Assembly: GCF_014655955.1 (NCBI RefSeq)
Contig: NZ_BNBO01000008.1
Span: 1-64,000, forward strand
Source: Kitasatospora indigofera
GTDB taxonomy: Bacteria; Actinomycetota; Actinomycetes; Streptomycetales; Streptomycetaceae
Direction: 5' to 3'
DNA length: 64,000 nucleotides
Shown here: piece after piece, positions 1-7,797 of the stretch
Position numbering within the stretch: position 1 is the stretch's first letter
How the letters are laid out: each line of letters begins with the position of its first letter
Translations under genes and position numbers: made by a program
The notes under the pieces: model-generated
What the model saw: only the letters and a program-made list of their open reading frames with translations
Told to the model about the DNA's origin: nothing
The model's database searches: none

Positions 1-118
1 CCGGCGGCCGGTCTACGACGTGCTGATGGCCGAGCAGCTGGCCACCGCCACCGCCACGCAGGGCCCCGGCGACCTCGCCACCCTGCTCGCCGGCAACGAC
101 ACCTGGACGGTCGGCTGA
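1..118 (+). CDS. C-terminal end of a probable 2-oxoacid:ferredoxin oxidoreductase beta subunit (partial)
   Basis: Only the last 38 codons are present, read in the frame starting at base 2 and ending with TGA at 116-118. The tail contains VYDVLMAEQL, then GPGDLATLL, and ends NDTWTVG. This matches my recollection of the C-terminus of actinobacterial thiamine-diphosphate-binding KorB subunits, which pass electrons from 2-oxoacids to ferredoxin. No catalytic domain is visible, so the call rests on tail similarity alone. The next gene lies on the opposite strand, so this gene ends its operon here. Confidence 0.45.
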   Translation, partial: RRPVYDVLMAEQLATATATQGPGDLATLLAGNDTWTVG

Positions 119-205
119 GCGGGCGGACGCGACGGTGCCCCACCGGATCCGATCCGGTGGGGCACCGTCGGTTCCCCGTCGCCCCGGCGGGCGTCCCGTC
201 CCGGC

Positions 206-916
206 TCAGGACGTGGCGCCCGCGCGGCCGCCGGCCGAGGCCATGCCGAGCCAGCTGTGCGGGTTCCCCTCCCAGCACCAGCCGAGCTTCGGCGCGCCCT
301 GGCTGATCCAGAGCGCCGGCACCCGGCGGTCGCCGCAGCGCGAGGCGCCCAGCGAGAAGCACTTGTTCCTGGCCAGCGCCCGGGGGTGGAGGGTGACGAA
401 GGCGATGCCCTCCTCCATGGTCAGCGGGCTGCGGCCGCGTCCGGCCACGGTGGCCATGGCGTCCTTCGGGACGACGCCGCAGAACTCCTCGCCGCGGTCG
501 GCGTCGAGCAGCAGGTGGACCGGCCCGCGGGGCAGGCCGAGGCCCTCGACCGGGACGAAGCGCTCGATGTCCCCGGCCGGGTAGTGCCGGTCGACGACGC
601 CGGCCCGGGCGCTGCCGTCCAGCGTGGTCAGCGGGACGGTCCGCTCCACCGGCGCCAGCGTGCGGTCGACCACCAGCAGGAAGGGCGTCCGGCTCTCGCT
701 CGGCGCGGCCATCGTGGGGCCGAGGGCCAGGACGGTCTCCCGCAGCGGCCGGACCAGTGCGGTGAAGGCGGCCTCGGTGCGGCCGGCCAGTCCGGGGTAG
801 CCCAGGGCGAGCAGCCGGTCCAGCTGGCGGTCGAACTCGGCGCCGGGGTCGAACCCGGCGCCGTCCGCCGGCCGGGCGCCGGTCTTCGTGCCGGGACCGG
901 ACTCGTGCGTTGTCAT
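206..916 (-). CDS. DUF5701-family protein
   Basis: A 236-residue soluble protein. The pattern FLLVVDRTL, then LGLPRGPVHLLLD and EGIAFVTLHPRAL, with a C-terminal WISQGAPKLGWCWEGNPHSWLG, is typical of the DUF5701 family of uncharacterised actinobacterial proteins. The start is supported by GGAGG nine bases upstream. It is divergent from the TetR gene at 998, with an 81-base shared promoter region holding repeated CCGTAC/GTACGG half-sites, so it is probably controlled by that regulator. Molecular function is unknown. The cysteine- and tryptophan-rich tail could bind a ligand, but that is a guess. Confidence 0.75.
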   Translation of the reverse strand: MTTHESGPGTKTGARPADGAGFDPGAEFDRQLDRLLALGYPGLAGRTEAAFTALVRPLRETVLALGPTMAAPSESRTPFLLVVDRTLAPVERTVPLTTLDGSARAGVVDRHYPAGDIERFVPVEGLGLPRGPVHLLLDADRGEEFCGVVPKDAMATVAGRGRSPLTMEEGIAFVTLHPRALARNKCFSLGASRCGDRRVPALWISQGAPKLGWCWEGNPHSWLGMASAGGRAGATS

Positions 917-941
917 CGTGGGGATCCTCCCGGTCGATTAA

Positions 942-974
942 CTCCGTACGCCGTACAGTATACATAGTACGGAG
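942..974. promoter_or_regulatory. Probable TetR operator with three half-sites
   Basis: CTCCGTAC (942-949) is the exact reverse complement of GTACGGAG (967-974). A third half-site, CCGTAC (951-956), lies between them and pairs with GTACGG (967-972). The centre carries GTATAC. It sits in the divergent promoter region of the TetR gene and the DUF5701 gene, where an autoregulatory TetR operator is expected. Confidence 0.6.
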
Positions 975-997
975 AATTGCCGTGGAAGGATTCCCCC

Positions 998-1786
998 ATG
1001 GCCACCGACCGCAGCAGCGCAGGAGACCCGGCGCGGACCCTCGCCCTGCTCTGGGGCGAGCCGGCCGTGGCGGACGGGCGGCGCGGGCCGCGGAAGGCGC
1101 GCTCGACCGGGGAGATCGCGGCGGCCGCCGTCGCGCTCGCGGACGCCGAGGGGGTGGAGGCCGTCACCATGCGCCGGGTCGCCCAGGCCCTGGACCTCTC
1201 GCCGATGGCGCTCTACACCTACGTCCCCGGCAAGGCCGAGCTGCTCGACCTGATGCTGGACACCGTCTACGCCGGGATGCCGCGGGCCAGGCCCGAGGGC
1301 GACGGCTGGCGGGCCCGGCTGGCCGCCGTCGCGGCGGACAACCGGGCGCTGTACCGGGCCCACCCCTGGGCGGCCTCGCTGCCCACCGGCCGGCCGCCGC
1401 TCGGGCCCGGCCTGATGGCCAAGTACGAGTACGAGCTGCGCGCCCTGGACGGGGTCGGCCTGGGCGACGTGGAGATGGACGCCGCGCTGACGCACCTGCT
1501 GGGCTTCGTGCAGAGCTGTGCGCGGATGGCGGCCGACGAGCGGGCCGCCGAACAGGACAGTGCGATGAGTGACGAGCAGTGGTGGGCGGGCAACGCCGAC
1601 CTGCTCGCCAAGGTCTTCGACCCGCGGCGCCACCCGACCGCGGCCCGGGTCGGCGCGGCGGCCGGGGAGGCCCACGGCGGCGCGTACAGCCCGGCGCACG
1701 CCTACGAGTTCGGGCTGGCCGTGGTGCTGGACGGGCTGGCGGCGCTGATCGGGCGGGCCCGTGCCGAACGGCCGGACGAGGCCTGA
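998..1786 (+). CDS. TetR/AcrR-family transcriptional regulator
   Basis: A 262-residue one-component repressor. The N-terminal helix-turn-helix spans about residues 30-75 (ARSTGEIAAAAVALADAEG, then VTMRRVAQALDLSPMALYTY). The large C-terminal domain would bind a small ligand. An in-frame TTG lies further upstream, but the ATG at 998 has GGAAGGA seven bases before it and fits the family start. It faces the divergent DUF5701 gene across a palindromic operator, which suggests it represses itself and that neighbour. The inducer cannot be predicted. Confidence 0.92.
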   Translation: MATDRSSAGDPARTLALLWGEPAVADGRRGPRKARSTGEIAAAAVALADAEGVEAVTMRRVAQALDLSPMALYTYVPGKAELLDLMLDTVYAGMPRARPEGDGWRARLAAVAADNRALYRAHPWAASLPTGRPPLGPGLMAKYEYELRALDGVGLGDVEMDAALTHLLGFVQSCARMAADERAAEQDSAMSDEQWWAGNADLLAKVFDPRRHPTAARVGAAAGEAHGGAYSPAHAYEFGLAVVLDGLAALIGRARAERPDEA

Positions 1787-1875
1787 CCGGGCCTGGTCGG
1801 GCCTCGTCCGGGCCTCGGGGCTCGGGGCCGGGCGGGGTCCGGGGGCGGCCCCGCCCTGCCGTGGAGGGGACGGGG

Positions 1876-2268
1876 TCAGCGGGGCCTGGCGTCGTACCGG
1901 GCGCGGGCCTGCTCGACGGCCGGCACCTGCCGCTCCGACCAGTGCGCCAGGGTGGAGACCAGCTCGGCGGCCTCCTCGCCCAGCGGGGTGAGGCTGTAGT
2001 CGACCCGGGGCGGGATCACCGGGCGGGCCTCGCGGAGCACGAAGCCGTCGCGCTCCAGGGTCTGCAGGGTCTGGGCGAGCATCTTCTCGCTCACCCCCGA
2101 CACCCGGCGGCGCAGCTCGCTGAAGCGGTAGCCGCGCTCGCTCAGCGCCGCCAGCACCAGGACGCCCCAGCGGCTGGTGACGTGCTCCAGCACGCCCCGG
2201 GACGGGCACATCCGGTCGTAGACGTCGGGTGCCCGGTCGAGCGGCGGGACCGCCGTGATCACCTTCAT
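1876..2268 (-). CDS. HxlR-family winged-helix transcriptional regulator
   Basis: A 130-residue MarR-like winged-helix protein. The early cysteine of DRMCPSRGVLEHVTSRWG, followed by GYRFSELRRRVSGVSEKMLAQTL and a wing region ending DYSLTPLG, is the HxlR signature. GGAGG lies seven bases before the ATG at 2268. It is divergent from an NmrA/QorB-type oxidoreductase gene. This is a common arrangement in which an HxlR protein, sometimes through its conserved cysteine, senses electrophiles or quinones and controls the adjacent reductase. That sensing role is inferred from context. Confidence 0.9.
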   Translation of the reverse strand: MKVITAVPPLDRAPDVYDRMCPSRGVLEHVTSRWGVLVLAALSERGYRFSELRRRVSGVSEKMLAQTLQTLERDGFVLREARPVIPPRVDYSLTPLGEEAAELVSTLAHWSERQVPAVEQARARYDARPR

Positions 2269-2285
2269 GTCATTACCTCCACATC

Positions 2286-2312
2286 AGTACCCTACTTCAA
2301 AGTGCGTACTTT
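2286..2312. promoter_or_regulatory. Probable HxlR operator
   Basis: In the 113-base gap between the divergent HxlR and SDR genes, AGTAC (2286-2290) is inverted as GTACT (2306-2310). The sub-motif AAAGT-GCGT-ACTTT (2299-2312) is a perfect five-base inverted repeat. The AT content here is higher than in the flanks, as expected for a promoter-operator. Confidence 0.5.
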
Positions 2313-2381
2313 CGAATAGTTAGTGCAGTGCCTAGGGTGAGTTTCGAAGCCAACGAGACCTTCCCACCCCAGGAGCACCGC

Positions 2382-3236
2382 ATGATCGTCGTCACCGCCG
2401 CCACCGGACAGCTCGGCCGCCTCGTGGTCGAGGGCCTGCTGGCCCGGGTCCCCGCCACCGAGATCGCGGTCGCCGTCCGCTCGCCCGAGAAGGCCGCCGA
2501 CTGGGCCGCCCGCGGCGTCGACGTCCGGGTCGCCGACTACGGCCGGCCCGAGACCCTGGCCGCCGCCTTCCACGCGGGCGACAAGGTGCTGCTGATCTCC
2601 GGCAGCGAGGTGGGCCGGCGCGTCCCGCAGCACCTCGCGGTGGTGGCCGCGGCCAAGGCCGCCGGGGTCTCGCTGCTCGCCTACACCGGAGTGCTCGGCG
2701 GCGACGAGGCCGGGTTCCGGCTCGCGGACGAGCACAAGACGACCGAGGCCGCGATCCGCGCCTCCGGCCTGCCCTTCGTCCTGCTGCGCAACGGCTGGTA
2801 CACCGACAACTACACCGCCGACCTGGCGGGCACCGTGGAGCGCGGCGGCCCGGTCGGCAGCAGCGGCGAGGGCCGGATCGCCTCCGCCGCCCGCCAGGAC
2901 TACGCCGACGCGGCCGTGGCCGTGCTCACCGGCGAGGGCCACGAGGGCCGGGTGTACGAGCTGGCCGGTGACACGGCCTGGAGCTTCGAGGAGTTCGCGG
3001 CGGAGCTGGCCGGGCAGACCGGCCGCCCGGTGGCCTTCCGCAACGTGACGGCCGACGAGCACCTCCAGGTGCTGCTCGGCGCCGGCCTGCCCGCGCCCTT
3101 CGCCGAGATCCTGGTGGACGTGGACGCCGCGATCGTCCGGGGCGAGCTGGCCCGCTCCAACGGCGACCTGGCCCGGCTGATCGGCCGTCCGACCACGCCG
3201 CTCGCCGAGACCCTGAAGGCCGCACTGGCCCGCTGA
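2382..3236 (+). CDS. NAD(P)H-binding atypical SDR, NmrA/QorB-like quinone reductase
   Basis: A 284-residue Rossmann-fold protein. VTAATGQLGRLV near residue 5 is the nucleotide-binding GxxGxxG-type loop. LLAYTGVLGGD and LLRNGWYTDNY match QorB-type NAD(P)H:quinone oxidoreductases, which lack the usual SDR YxxxK chemistry. The frame is open 18 codons further upstream, but the ATG at 2382 has CAGGAG seven bases before it and begins the family core directly. It is divergent from an HxlR regulator with an operator-like repeat between them, suggesting inducible detoxification of quinones or electrophiles. The substrate is unproven. Confidence 0.85.
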   Translation: MIVVTAATGQLGRLVVEGLLARVPATEIAVAVRSPEKAADWAARGVDVRVADYGRPETLAAAFHAGDKVLLISGSEVGRRVPQHLAVVAAAKAAGVSLLAYTGVLGGDEAGFRLADEHKTTEAAIRASGLPFVLLRNGWYTDNYTADLAGTVERGGPVGSSGEGRIASAARQDYADAAVAVLTGEGHEGRVYELAGDTAWSFEEFAAELAGQTGRPVAFRNVTADEHLQVLLGAGLPAPFAEILVDVDAAIVRGELARSNGDLARLIGRPTTPLAETLKAALAR

Positions 3237-3344
3237 CCGGGGCGCCGCCCCCTGTCATGACCAAAAACGAAATACGGAGATGACATCCCGCCCTCCGCCC
3301 GCTACCGTCGGCTCGACACCCGTGCGCGCGGAGGGCAGGCAGTC

Positions 3345-4322
3345 ATGCCGGAGACATCCCCACAGGAGGCCACCAGAGGCCTCTGGTTCGGAATCGCCTC
3401 GTACGGGATGTGGGGGCTCTTCCCGCTGTTCTGGCCGCTGCTGGAGCCCAGCGCGGCCGACGACATCCTGGTCAACCGGATGGTCTGGTCGCTGGTCGCG
3501 GTCGTCCTGATGCTGCTGGCGCAACGTCACTGGGGCTGGATCCGGCCACTGCTGCGCCAGCCCCGCCGGATCGCCATGTCGGCCGCGGCGGCCGCCCTGG
3601 TCTCGGTCAACTGGGGCGTCTACATCTGGGGCGTCAACAGCGGGCACGTCGTCGAGACCAGCCTCGGCTACTTCATCAACCCGCTGGTCACCATCGCCTT
3701 CGGCGTCCTGCTGCTGCACGAGCGGCTGCGCCGGGCCCAGTGGGCGGCGGTCGGCATCGGCGCCCTCGCGGTGGCCGTCCTGACCGTCGGCTACGGCCGG
3801 CTGCCGTGGATCGCGCTCACCCTGGCCTTCTCCTTCGCCGTCTACGGGCTGCTGAAGAAGAAGGTCGCCCTGAGCGGACTGGAGAGCCTCGCCGTCGAGA
3901 GCGCCTTCATGTTCCCCTTCGCCCTCGGCTACCTGGTCTACCTCGCCGCCCGCGGCCAGGGCACCTTCGGCCACACCGTCCCCGGCTCGTACGGCTGGGG
4001 CCACTCCGGCCTGCTGGTGCTGAGCGGCCTGATCACCGCCGTCCCGCTGCTCTGCTTCGGCGCCGCGGCGGTCCGGGTGCCGCTGACCGTGCTGGGCCTG
4101 CTGCAGTACCTCGCGCCGGTGTTCCAGTTCCTGATCGGCATCGCGGTCTTCCACGAGACCATGGCGCCCGCCCGCTGGGCCGGGTTCGCCCTGGTCTGGG
4201 CCGCTCTCGCGCTGCTCACCTGGGACGCGCTGCGCCGGCTGCGCACCGACCGGGTCGCCGCCCTGCCGCCCGTCGCCGTCACCGGCCTGGACCAGGCCGC
4301 CGCCCCGGCCGCCACCCGCTGA
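3345..4322 (+). CDS. rarD: RarD-like EamA-family permease
   Basis: A 325-residue membrane protein with about ten hydrophobic segments arranged as two EamA repeats. The opening GLWFGIASYGMWGLFPLFW, then ILVNRMVWSL and VNWGVYIWGVNSGHVVETSLGY, are hallmarks of RarD. RarD was named for chloramphenicol sensitivity, and its real substrate is uncertain. An RBS-like GGAGGGCAG precedes the ATG. The C-terminal 30 residues are a hydrophilic Ala/Pro-rich tail. It converges on the ABC permease gene and seems monocistronic. Confidence 0.9.
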   Translation: MPETSPQEATRGLWFGIASYGMWGLFPLFWPLLEPSAADDILVNRMVWSLVAVVLMLLAQRHWGWIRPLLRQPRRIAMSAAAAALVSVNWGVYIWGVNSGHVVETSLGYFINPLVTIAFGVLLLHERLRRAQWAAVGIGALAVAVLTVGYGRLPWIALTLAFSFAVYGLLKKKVALSGLESLAVESAFMFPFALGYLVYLAARGQGTFGHTVPGSYGWGHSGLLVLSGLITAVPLLCFGAAAVRVPLTVLGLLQYLAPVFQFLIGIAVFHETMAPARWAGFALVWAALALLTWDALRRLRTDRVAALPPVAVTGLDQAAAPAATR

Positions 4323-4385
4323 GGGCGGCGGCCGGCGGGGCGCGGCGCGGCCGGGTGCCCCTCGGGGGCGGGACGGCCCGCCCGC

Positions 4386-5294
4386 TCAGGCGGTGATGTC
4401 CCGGCCGGTGAAGCGCGACCACGCGGCCGAACCGAAGACGGCGACGTAGAAGGCCTGCAGCCCGAGGTTCTTCAGCACGCCGTCCCAGTACATCGGCTCC
4501 CGGAGCAGGTCCCCGAAGGTCAGCCAGTGGTGGGTGAAGAGGAACGGTTGCACGGCGTGCAGCTGGGGGAAGCTGTCCAGGATCTGCACGGTGATCACCA
4601 GGCCGACCGTGCTCGCCATCGCGGCGATCCCGCTGCCGGTCAAGGTCGAGACGAACAGCCCGATCGCCACCAGGCCGGCCAGCGAGCAGGCCACCACCCC
4701 GACCACCAGGACGGCCCGCAGCAGCGCCTCGCCGAAGCTGATGGTGTCGCCCGAGATCAGCGTCACCTCACCGAGCGGGAAGAGCGCGGCGCCGGTCGCC
4801 AGCGCGGCCAGCCCCACGGTGGCCGTCGCCGCCAGGCAGAAGGCCAGCCCGGCGGTGAACTTGGCGACCAGCAGCCTGGTCCGCCCGGCCGGCGCGACCA
4901 GCAGGTAGCGCAAGGTGCCGGTGCTCGCCTCGCCCGCGATCGAGTCGCCCGCCACCACGCCGACGGTCATCGGCAGGAACACCGGCAGCGCCACGGCCAG
5001 CGCCGTGAACACCAGGAACAGGCCGTTCTGCGTCACCTGGGCGATGAAGGCCGGCCCCTCGCCGCCCCGGGCGCCACCCGTCTCGATCCGGACCACCGTG
5101 CCGATCAGCACCGGCAGCAGCGCCAGGATGCCCAGCAGGGCGATCGTCCTGGTCCGGCGGAAGGTCAGCGACAGCTCGCTGCGCACCAGCGCCAGACTGC
5201 CCGCCGCCGTCCGCGGCCGTCGGCCGCCCACCACCGGCACCGCCCCGGCGGACCGGCCCGGACCGGCCTCCGCCACCGACTCAACCCGCGACAT
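4386..5294 (-). CDS. ABC-2 type transporter permease
   Basis: A 302-residue integral membrane protein with about six hydrophobic segments after a 50-residue cytoplasmic N-terminus. The pattern of an N-terminal segment (RTIALLGILALLPVLIG), a large extracytoplasmic loop, then TLRYLLVAPAGRTRLLVAKF, is typical of ABC-2 permeases paired with NatA-like ATPases. GGGAGG precedes the ATG by six bases. The start overlaps the upstream ATPase gene by 14 bases, indicating translational coupling. It is the last gene of the LolA-ATPase-permease operon. The exported substrate is unknown. Confidence 0.9.
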   Translation of the reverse strand: MSRVESVAEAGPGRSAGAVPVVGGRRPRTAAGSLALVRSELSLTFRRTRTIALLGILALLPVLIGTVVRIETGGARGGEGPAFIAQVTQNGLFLVFTALAVALPVFLPMTVGVVAGDSIAGEASTGTLRYLLVAPAGRTRLLVAKFTAGLAFCLAATATVGLAALATGAALFPLGEVTLISGDTISFGEALLRAVLVVGVVACSLAGLVAIGLFVSTLTGSGIAAMASTVGLVITVQILDSFPQLHAVQPFLFTHHWLTFGDLLREPMYWDGVLKNLGLQAFYVAVFGSAAWSRFTGRDITA

Positions 5295-6351
5295 CGAAGC
5301 CCTCCCCGGTCATCGCCACGAAGGCGTCCTCCAACGTGCCCCGCTCCACACCGAAGCCGCGCACCCGCACCCCGGCCTCCACCAGCGCCGCGCAGAGCTT
5401 GGGCAGCGTGTCCTCGGCCCCGTGGCCGGCCTCGGCGTCCACCCGGCCCTCGGAGGCGACGACGCCGGCCAGCCCGTGGGCGGCCAGCACCCCGGCGGCG
5501 GCCGCCGTGTCGTCGGTACGGACCACCAGCCGGCCCTGGGCGCGGGCCGCCAGTTCGGCGACGGTGCCCTGCACCACCAGCCGGCCGCGCGACATCACCG
5601 CGGCGTGCGTGCAGACCTGCTCGATCTCGTCCAGCAGGTGCGAGGAGAGGAACACCGTGGTGCCCTCCGCCGCGACCTCCCGGACCAGCGAGCGGATCTC
5701 CCGCATGCCCTGCGGGTCCAGCCCGTTGGTCGGCTCGTCCAGCACCAGCAGCTCGCGCGGCTGCAGCAGGGCCGCCGCCAGGCCCAGGCGCTGCTTCATC
5801 CCGAGGGAGTACGCCCGGGCCTTCTTGCCGGCCGCCGCCGTCAGCCCGACCCGGTCCAGCGCCTCCCGGACCCGCTGGTCCCGGGTGCGCGGGTCCGCGG
5901 TCGGGTCGGCCGCGTCGTAGCGCGCGAGGTTGTCGCGCCCGGACAGGAAGCCGTAGAGCGCGGGCCCCTCGATCAGGGCGCCGACCCGGGGCAGCACGCT
6001 GCCCACCGACTGCGGCATGGACTCGCCGAGCACCGTCGCCCGCCCGGAGGTGGGCGCGATCAGGCCCATCAGCATCCGGATCGTGGTGGTCTTGCCGGAG
6101 CCGTTCGGGCCGAGGAACCCGAAGACGCTGCCCCGGGGCACCGTCAGGTCGAGCCCGTCCACGGCGAGCTGGCCGCCGCGGAAGCGCTTGGTCAGGCCGG
6201 TGGTGCTGATCACGTGGTCGGCCGCCGGGGCGGGTGCGGTGGGAGCGGTCGCCGGGACGGCGGAGGCAGCGGCGGAGGGAGCGACCCCGGGGGCCGGGCG
6301 CGCGTCCGCGGCCCGGCCCCCGGTCGGCTCCGTGGAGGGAGCCTGGACCAT
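5281..6351 (-). CDS. ABC transporter ATP-binding protein (NatA-like)
   Basis: A 356-residue ATPase. An Ala/Pro-rich tail of about 45 residues precedes the nucleotide-binding domain. Walker A is GPNGSGKTTT, the signature is YSLGMKQRLG, Walker B is LLVLDEPTNGLD and the switch histidine is in SSHLLDEIEQV. The C-terminal 100 residues form the extra domain common in drug/bacitracin-type importers and exporters. The start ATG overlaps the stop of the LolA-like gene by one base (TGATG), and the 3' end overlaps the permease start, so all three form one operon. Pairing with a lipoprotein-binding-fold partner suggests export or handling of a hydrophobic substrate. Confidence 0.92.
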   Translation of the reverse strand: MVQAPSTEPTGGRAADARPAPGVAPSAAASAVPATAPTAPAPAADHVISTTGLTKRFRGGQLAVDGLDLTVPRGSVFGFLGPNGSGKTTTIRMLMGLIAPTSGRATVLGESMPQSVGSVLPRVGALIEGPALYGFLSGRDNLARYDAADPTADPRTRDQRVREALDRVGLTAAAGKKARAYSLGMKQRLGLAAALLQPRELLVLDEPTNGLDPQGMREIRSLVREVAAEGTTVFLSSHLLDEIEQVCTHAAVMSRGRLVVQGTVAELAARAQGRLVVRTDDTAAAAGVLAAHGLAGVVASEGRVDAEAGHGAEDTLPKLCAALVEAGVRVRGFGVERGTLEDAFVAMTGEGFDVAG

Positions 6352-7604
6352 CACTTCACTCCGGCCGCACTCTGCAGGACCGGCAGCGTCACCGCGCCGG
6401 CGAACACCCGGCCGTCCTCGGTGACCAGCGCGTTCAGCACCTTGGTGCTGATCAGCGACCCGCCCTTGACCGGCTTGCCGAGCGCCCGGGCCAGCGACTG
6501 GACGCTCTGCCCGGCGGCCTCGGAGCCGTGCCGGCCCGCCGCCCCGGCCGGGATCTCCCCGGCGGGCAGCTTCAGGCTGACCACCGTCGTCCACCCCTCG
6601 CCGATCACGTTCAGGGAGTCCTCGGCGGCCCGGGCCTCCTCGGCGCCCGGCTGCCCGCCGGCCTTCGGCCCGCCACCCGGCTGCCCGCCGGCCGGCGCCT
6701 CACCGGCCTTCTGCTCGACCACCCTGGCGCCCTTGGGCAGGGCGAACTCGAAGGCCTTCGCGTCCGGCCTGGCGAACGAGACGTCACTGAAGTGCGCGTC
6801 GAACACGGTGGCGCCGCCGGTCGCCTTCACCACCACGGCCAGCGGCACGCCGGTGGCGGAGTCGACGGCGATCCGCACCTCGCCCAGCGTCGAGCCGGAC
6901 TGCGTCGGCCGCACGCTCAGCTGGTACGCCTTCCGGTCGGCCACCGTGGTGGTGCCGTCCACCGTGACCGAGGTGGTGCCCGCGCCCAGGGCCAGGAACT
7001 GCCGGGCCGCCTCCTGCGGGGTGACCGGCACCCCGGCCGGCAGGCCGGGCGTCGTCGCCGGGTGCCCGCCGCCCTGCGGCAGCGCCAGGTGGAAGGCCTC
7101 GTTGGAGGCACTGTCCCAGGCCCAGACCTGGTCGCCGTTGCGCACCAGCTCGTAGCCGGCCAACTGCTCGATCAGCCCGACCCGCTGGCGGTCCGGCCCG
7201 TCCACCGCGACCCGCAGCGTGTGCTCCCCGCCCAGCAGGCCGGCCAGCTTGGACTCCGGCGCCGGCGCGGACGGGTCGAAGCCCTGCGCGCCGCCGCCCT
7301 GGCCGCCGGTGCCGAGGCCGCCGACCGCGCCGAGCAGCTGGGCCGGCGCCCCCAGGTCCGCGCTGACCCGCACCGTCCCGGAGAGGCTCTGCGTCCCGGT
7401 GCCCAGCGCCTTCGCCACCAGCTGCTCCGCCGTCAGGGCGGGCAGGTCCGGCGAGCGTCCGTCGGCGAGCGCGGGCACCAGCCCGATGCCGGCCGCGACC
7501 GTACCGGCCACCACCACCGGCACCAGGATCCGCACCGCGGTGCGCCGCCCGGAGCGGTACGGCGCGCCGCCCTCCCCGTCAGTAGTCGTCGTGTGGTCCG
7601 TCAT
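6351..7604 (-). CDS. LolA-like extracytoplasmic lipid/lipoprotein-binding-fold protein
   Basis: A 417-residue protein anchored or secreted through one N-terminal hydrophobic helix (about residues 24-46, after an RR pair). The body resembles the LolA/DUF2092 beta-sheet fold: repeated strands such as LSGTVRVSADLG, YELVRNGDQVWAWDSASNEAFHL and GEVRIAVDSATGVPLAVVVKA. A Gly/Pro/Ala-rich insert lies around residue 310. The frame remains open upstream, but the ATG at 7604 has GGAGGGG before it and directly precedes the membrane helix. It leads the operon with an ABC ATPase and permease. In a monoderm it cannot ferry lipoproteins to an outer membrane, so a role as substrate-binding or sensing partner is likelier. 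Confidence 0.75.
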   Translation of the reverse strand: MTDHTTTTDGEGGAPYRSGRRTAVRILVPVVVAGTVAAGIGLVPALADGRSPDLPALTAEQLVAKALGTGTQSLSGTVRVSADLGAPAQLLGAVGGLGTGGQGGGAQGFDPSAPAPESKLAGLLGGEHTLRVAVDGPDRQRVGLIEQLAGYELVRNGDQVWAWDSASNEAFHLALPQGGGHPATTPGLPAGVPVTPQEAARQFLALGAGTTSVTVDGTTTVADRKAYQLSVRPTQSGSTLGEVRIAVDSATGVPLAVVVKATGGATVFDAHFSDVSFARPDAKAFEFALPKGARVVEQKAGEAPAGGQPGGGPKAGGQPGAEEARAAEDSLNVIGEGWTTVVSLKLPAGEIPAGAAGRHGSEAAGQSVQSLARALGKPVKGGSLISTKVLNALVTEDGRVFAGAVTLPVLQSAAGVK

Positions 7605-7785
7605 CACGTTCAACCCCTCCGTAGCCCGTGGCGGATCGCCCCTTCCTGCTCCATTAGACGCTCCGGACCGCCCCGGGGCATCGCTCTGCAGGGCCAGATC
7701 CGCGTACGTCTCACGGACCATCGGGCGGCGGACGTGACCCTGATCCCACCTCAGGGTTGCGTCCTCCCGAGGTCGAATGCTGGCG

Positions 7786-7791
7786 TATCGT
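7786..7791 (+). promoter_or_regulatory. -10 box of a likely leaderless fbiC promoter
   Basis: TATCGT lies six bases before the ATG at 7798, the spacing seen in leaderless actinobacterial mRNAs. No convincing -35 hexamer is visible. Confidence 0.4.
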
Positions 7792-7797
7792 CGCGGC

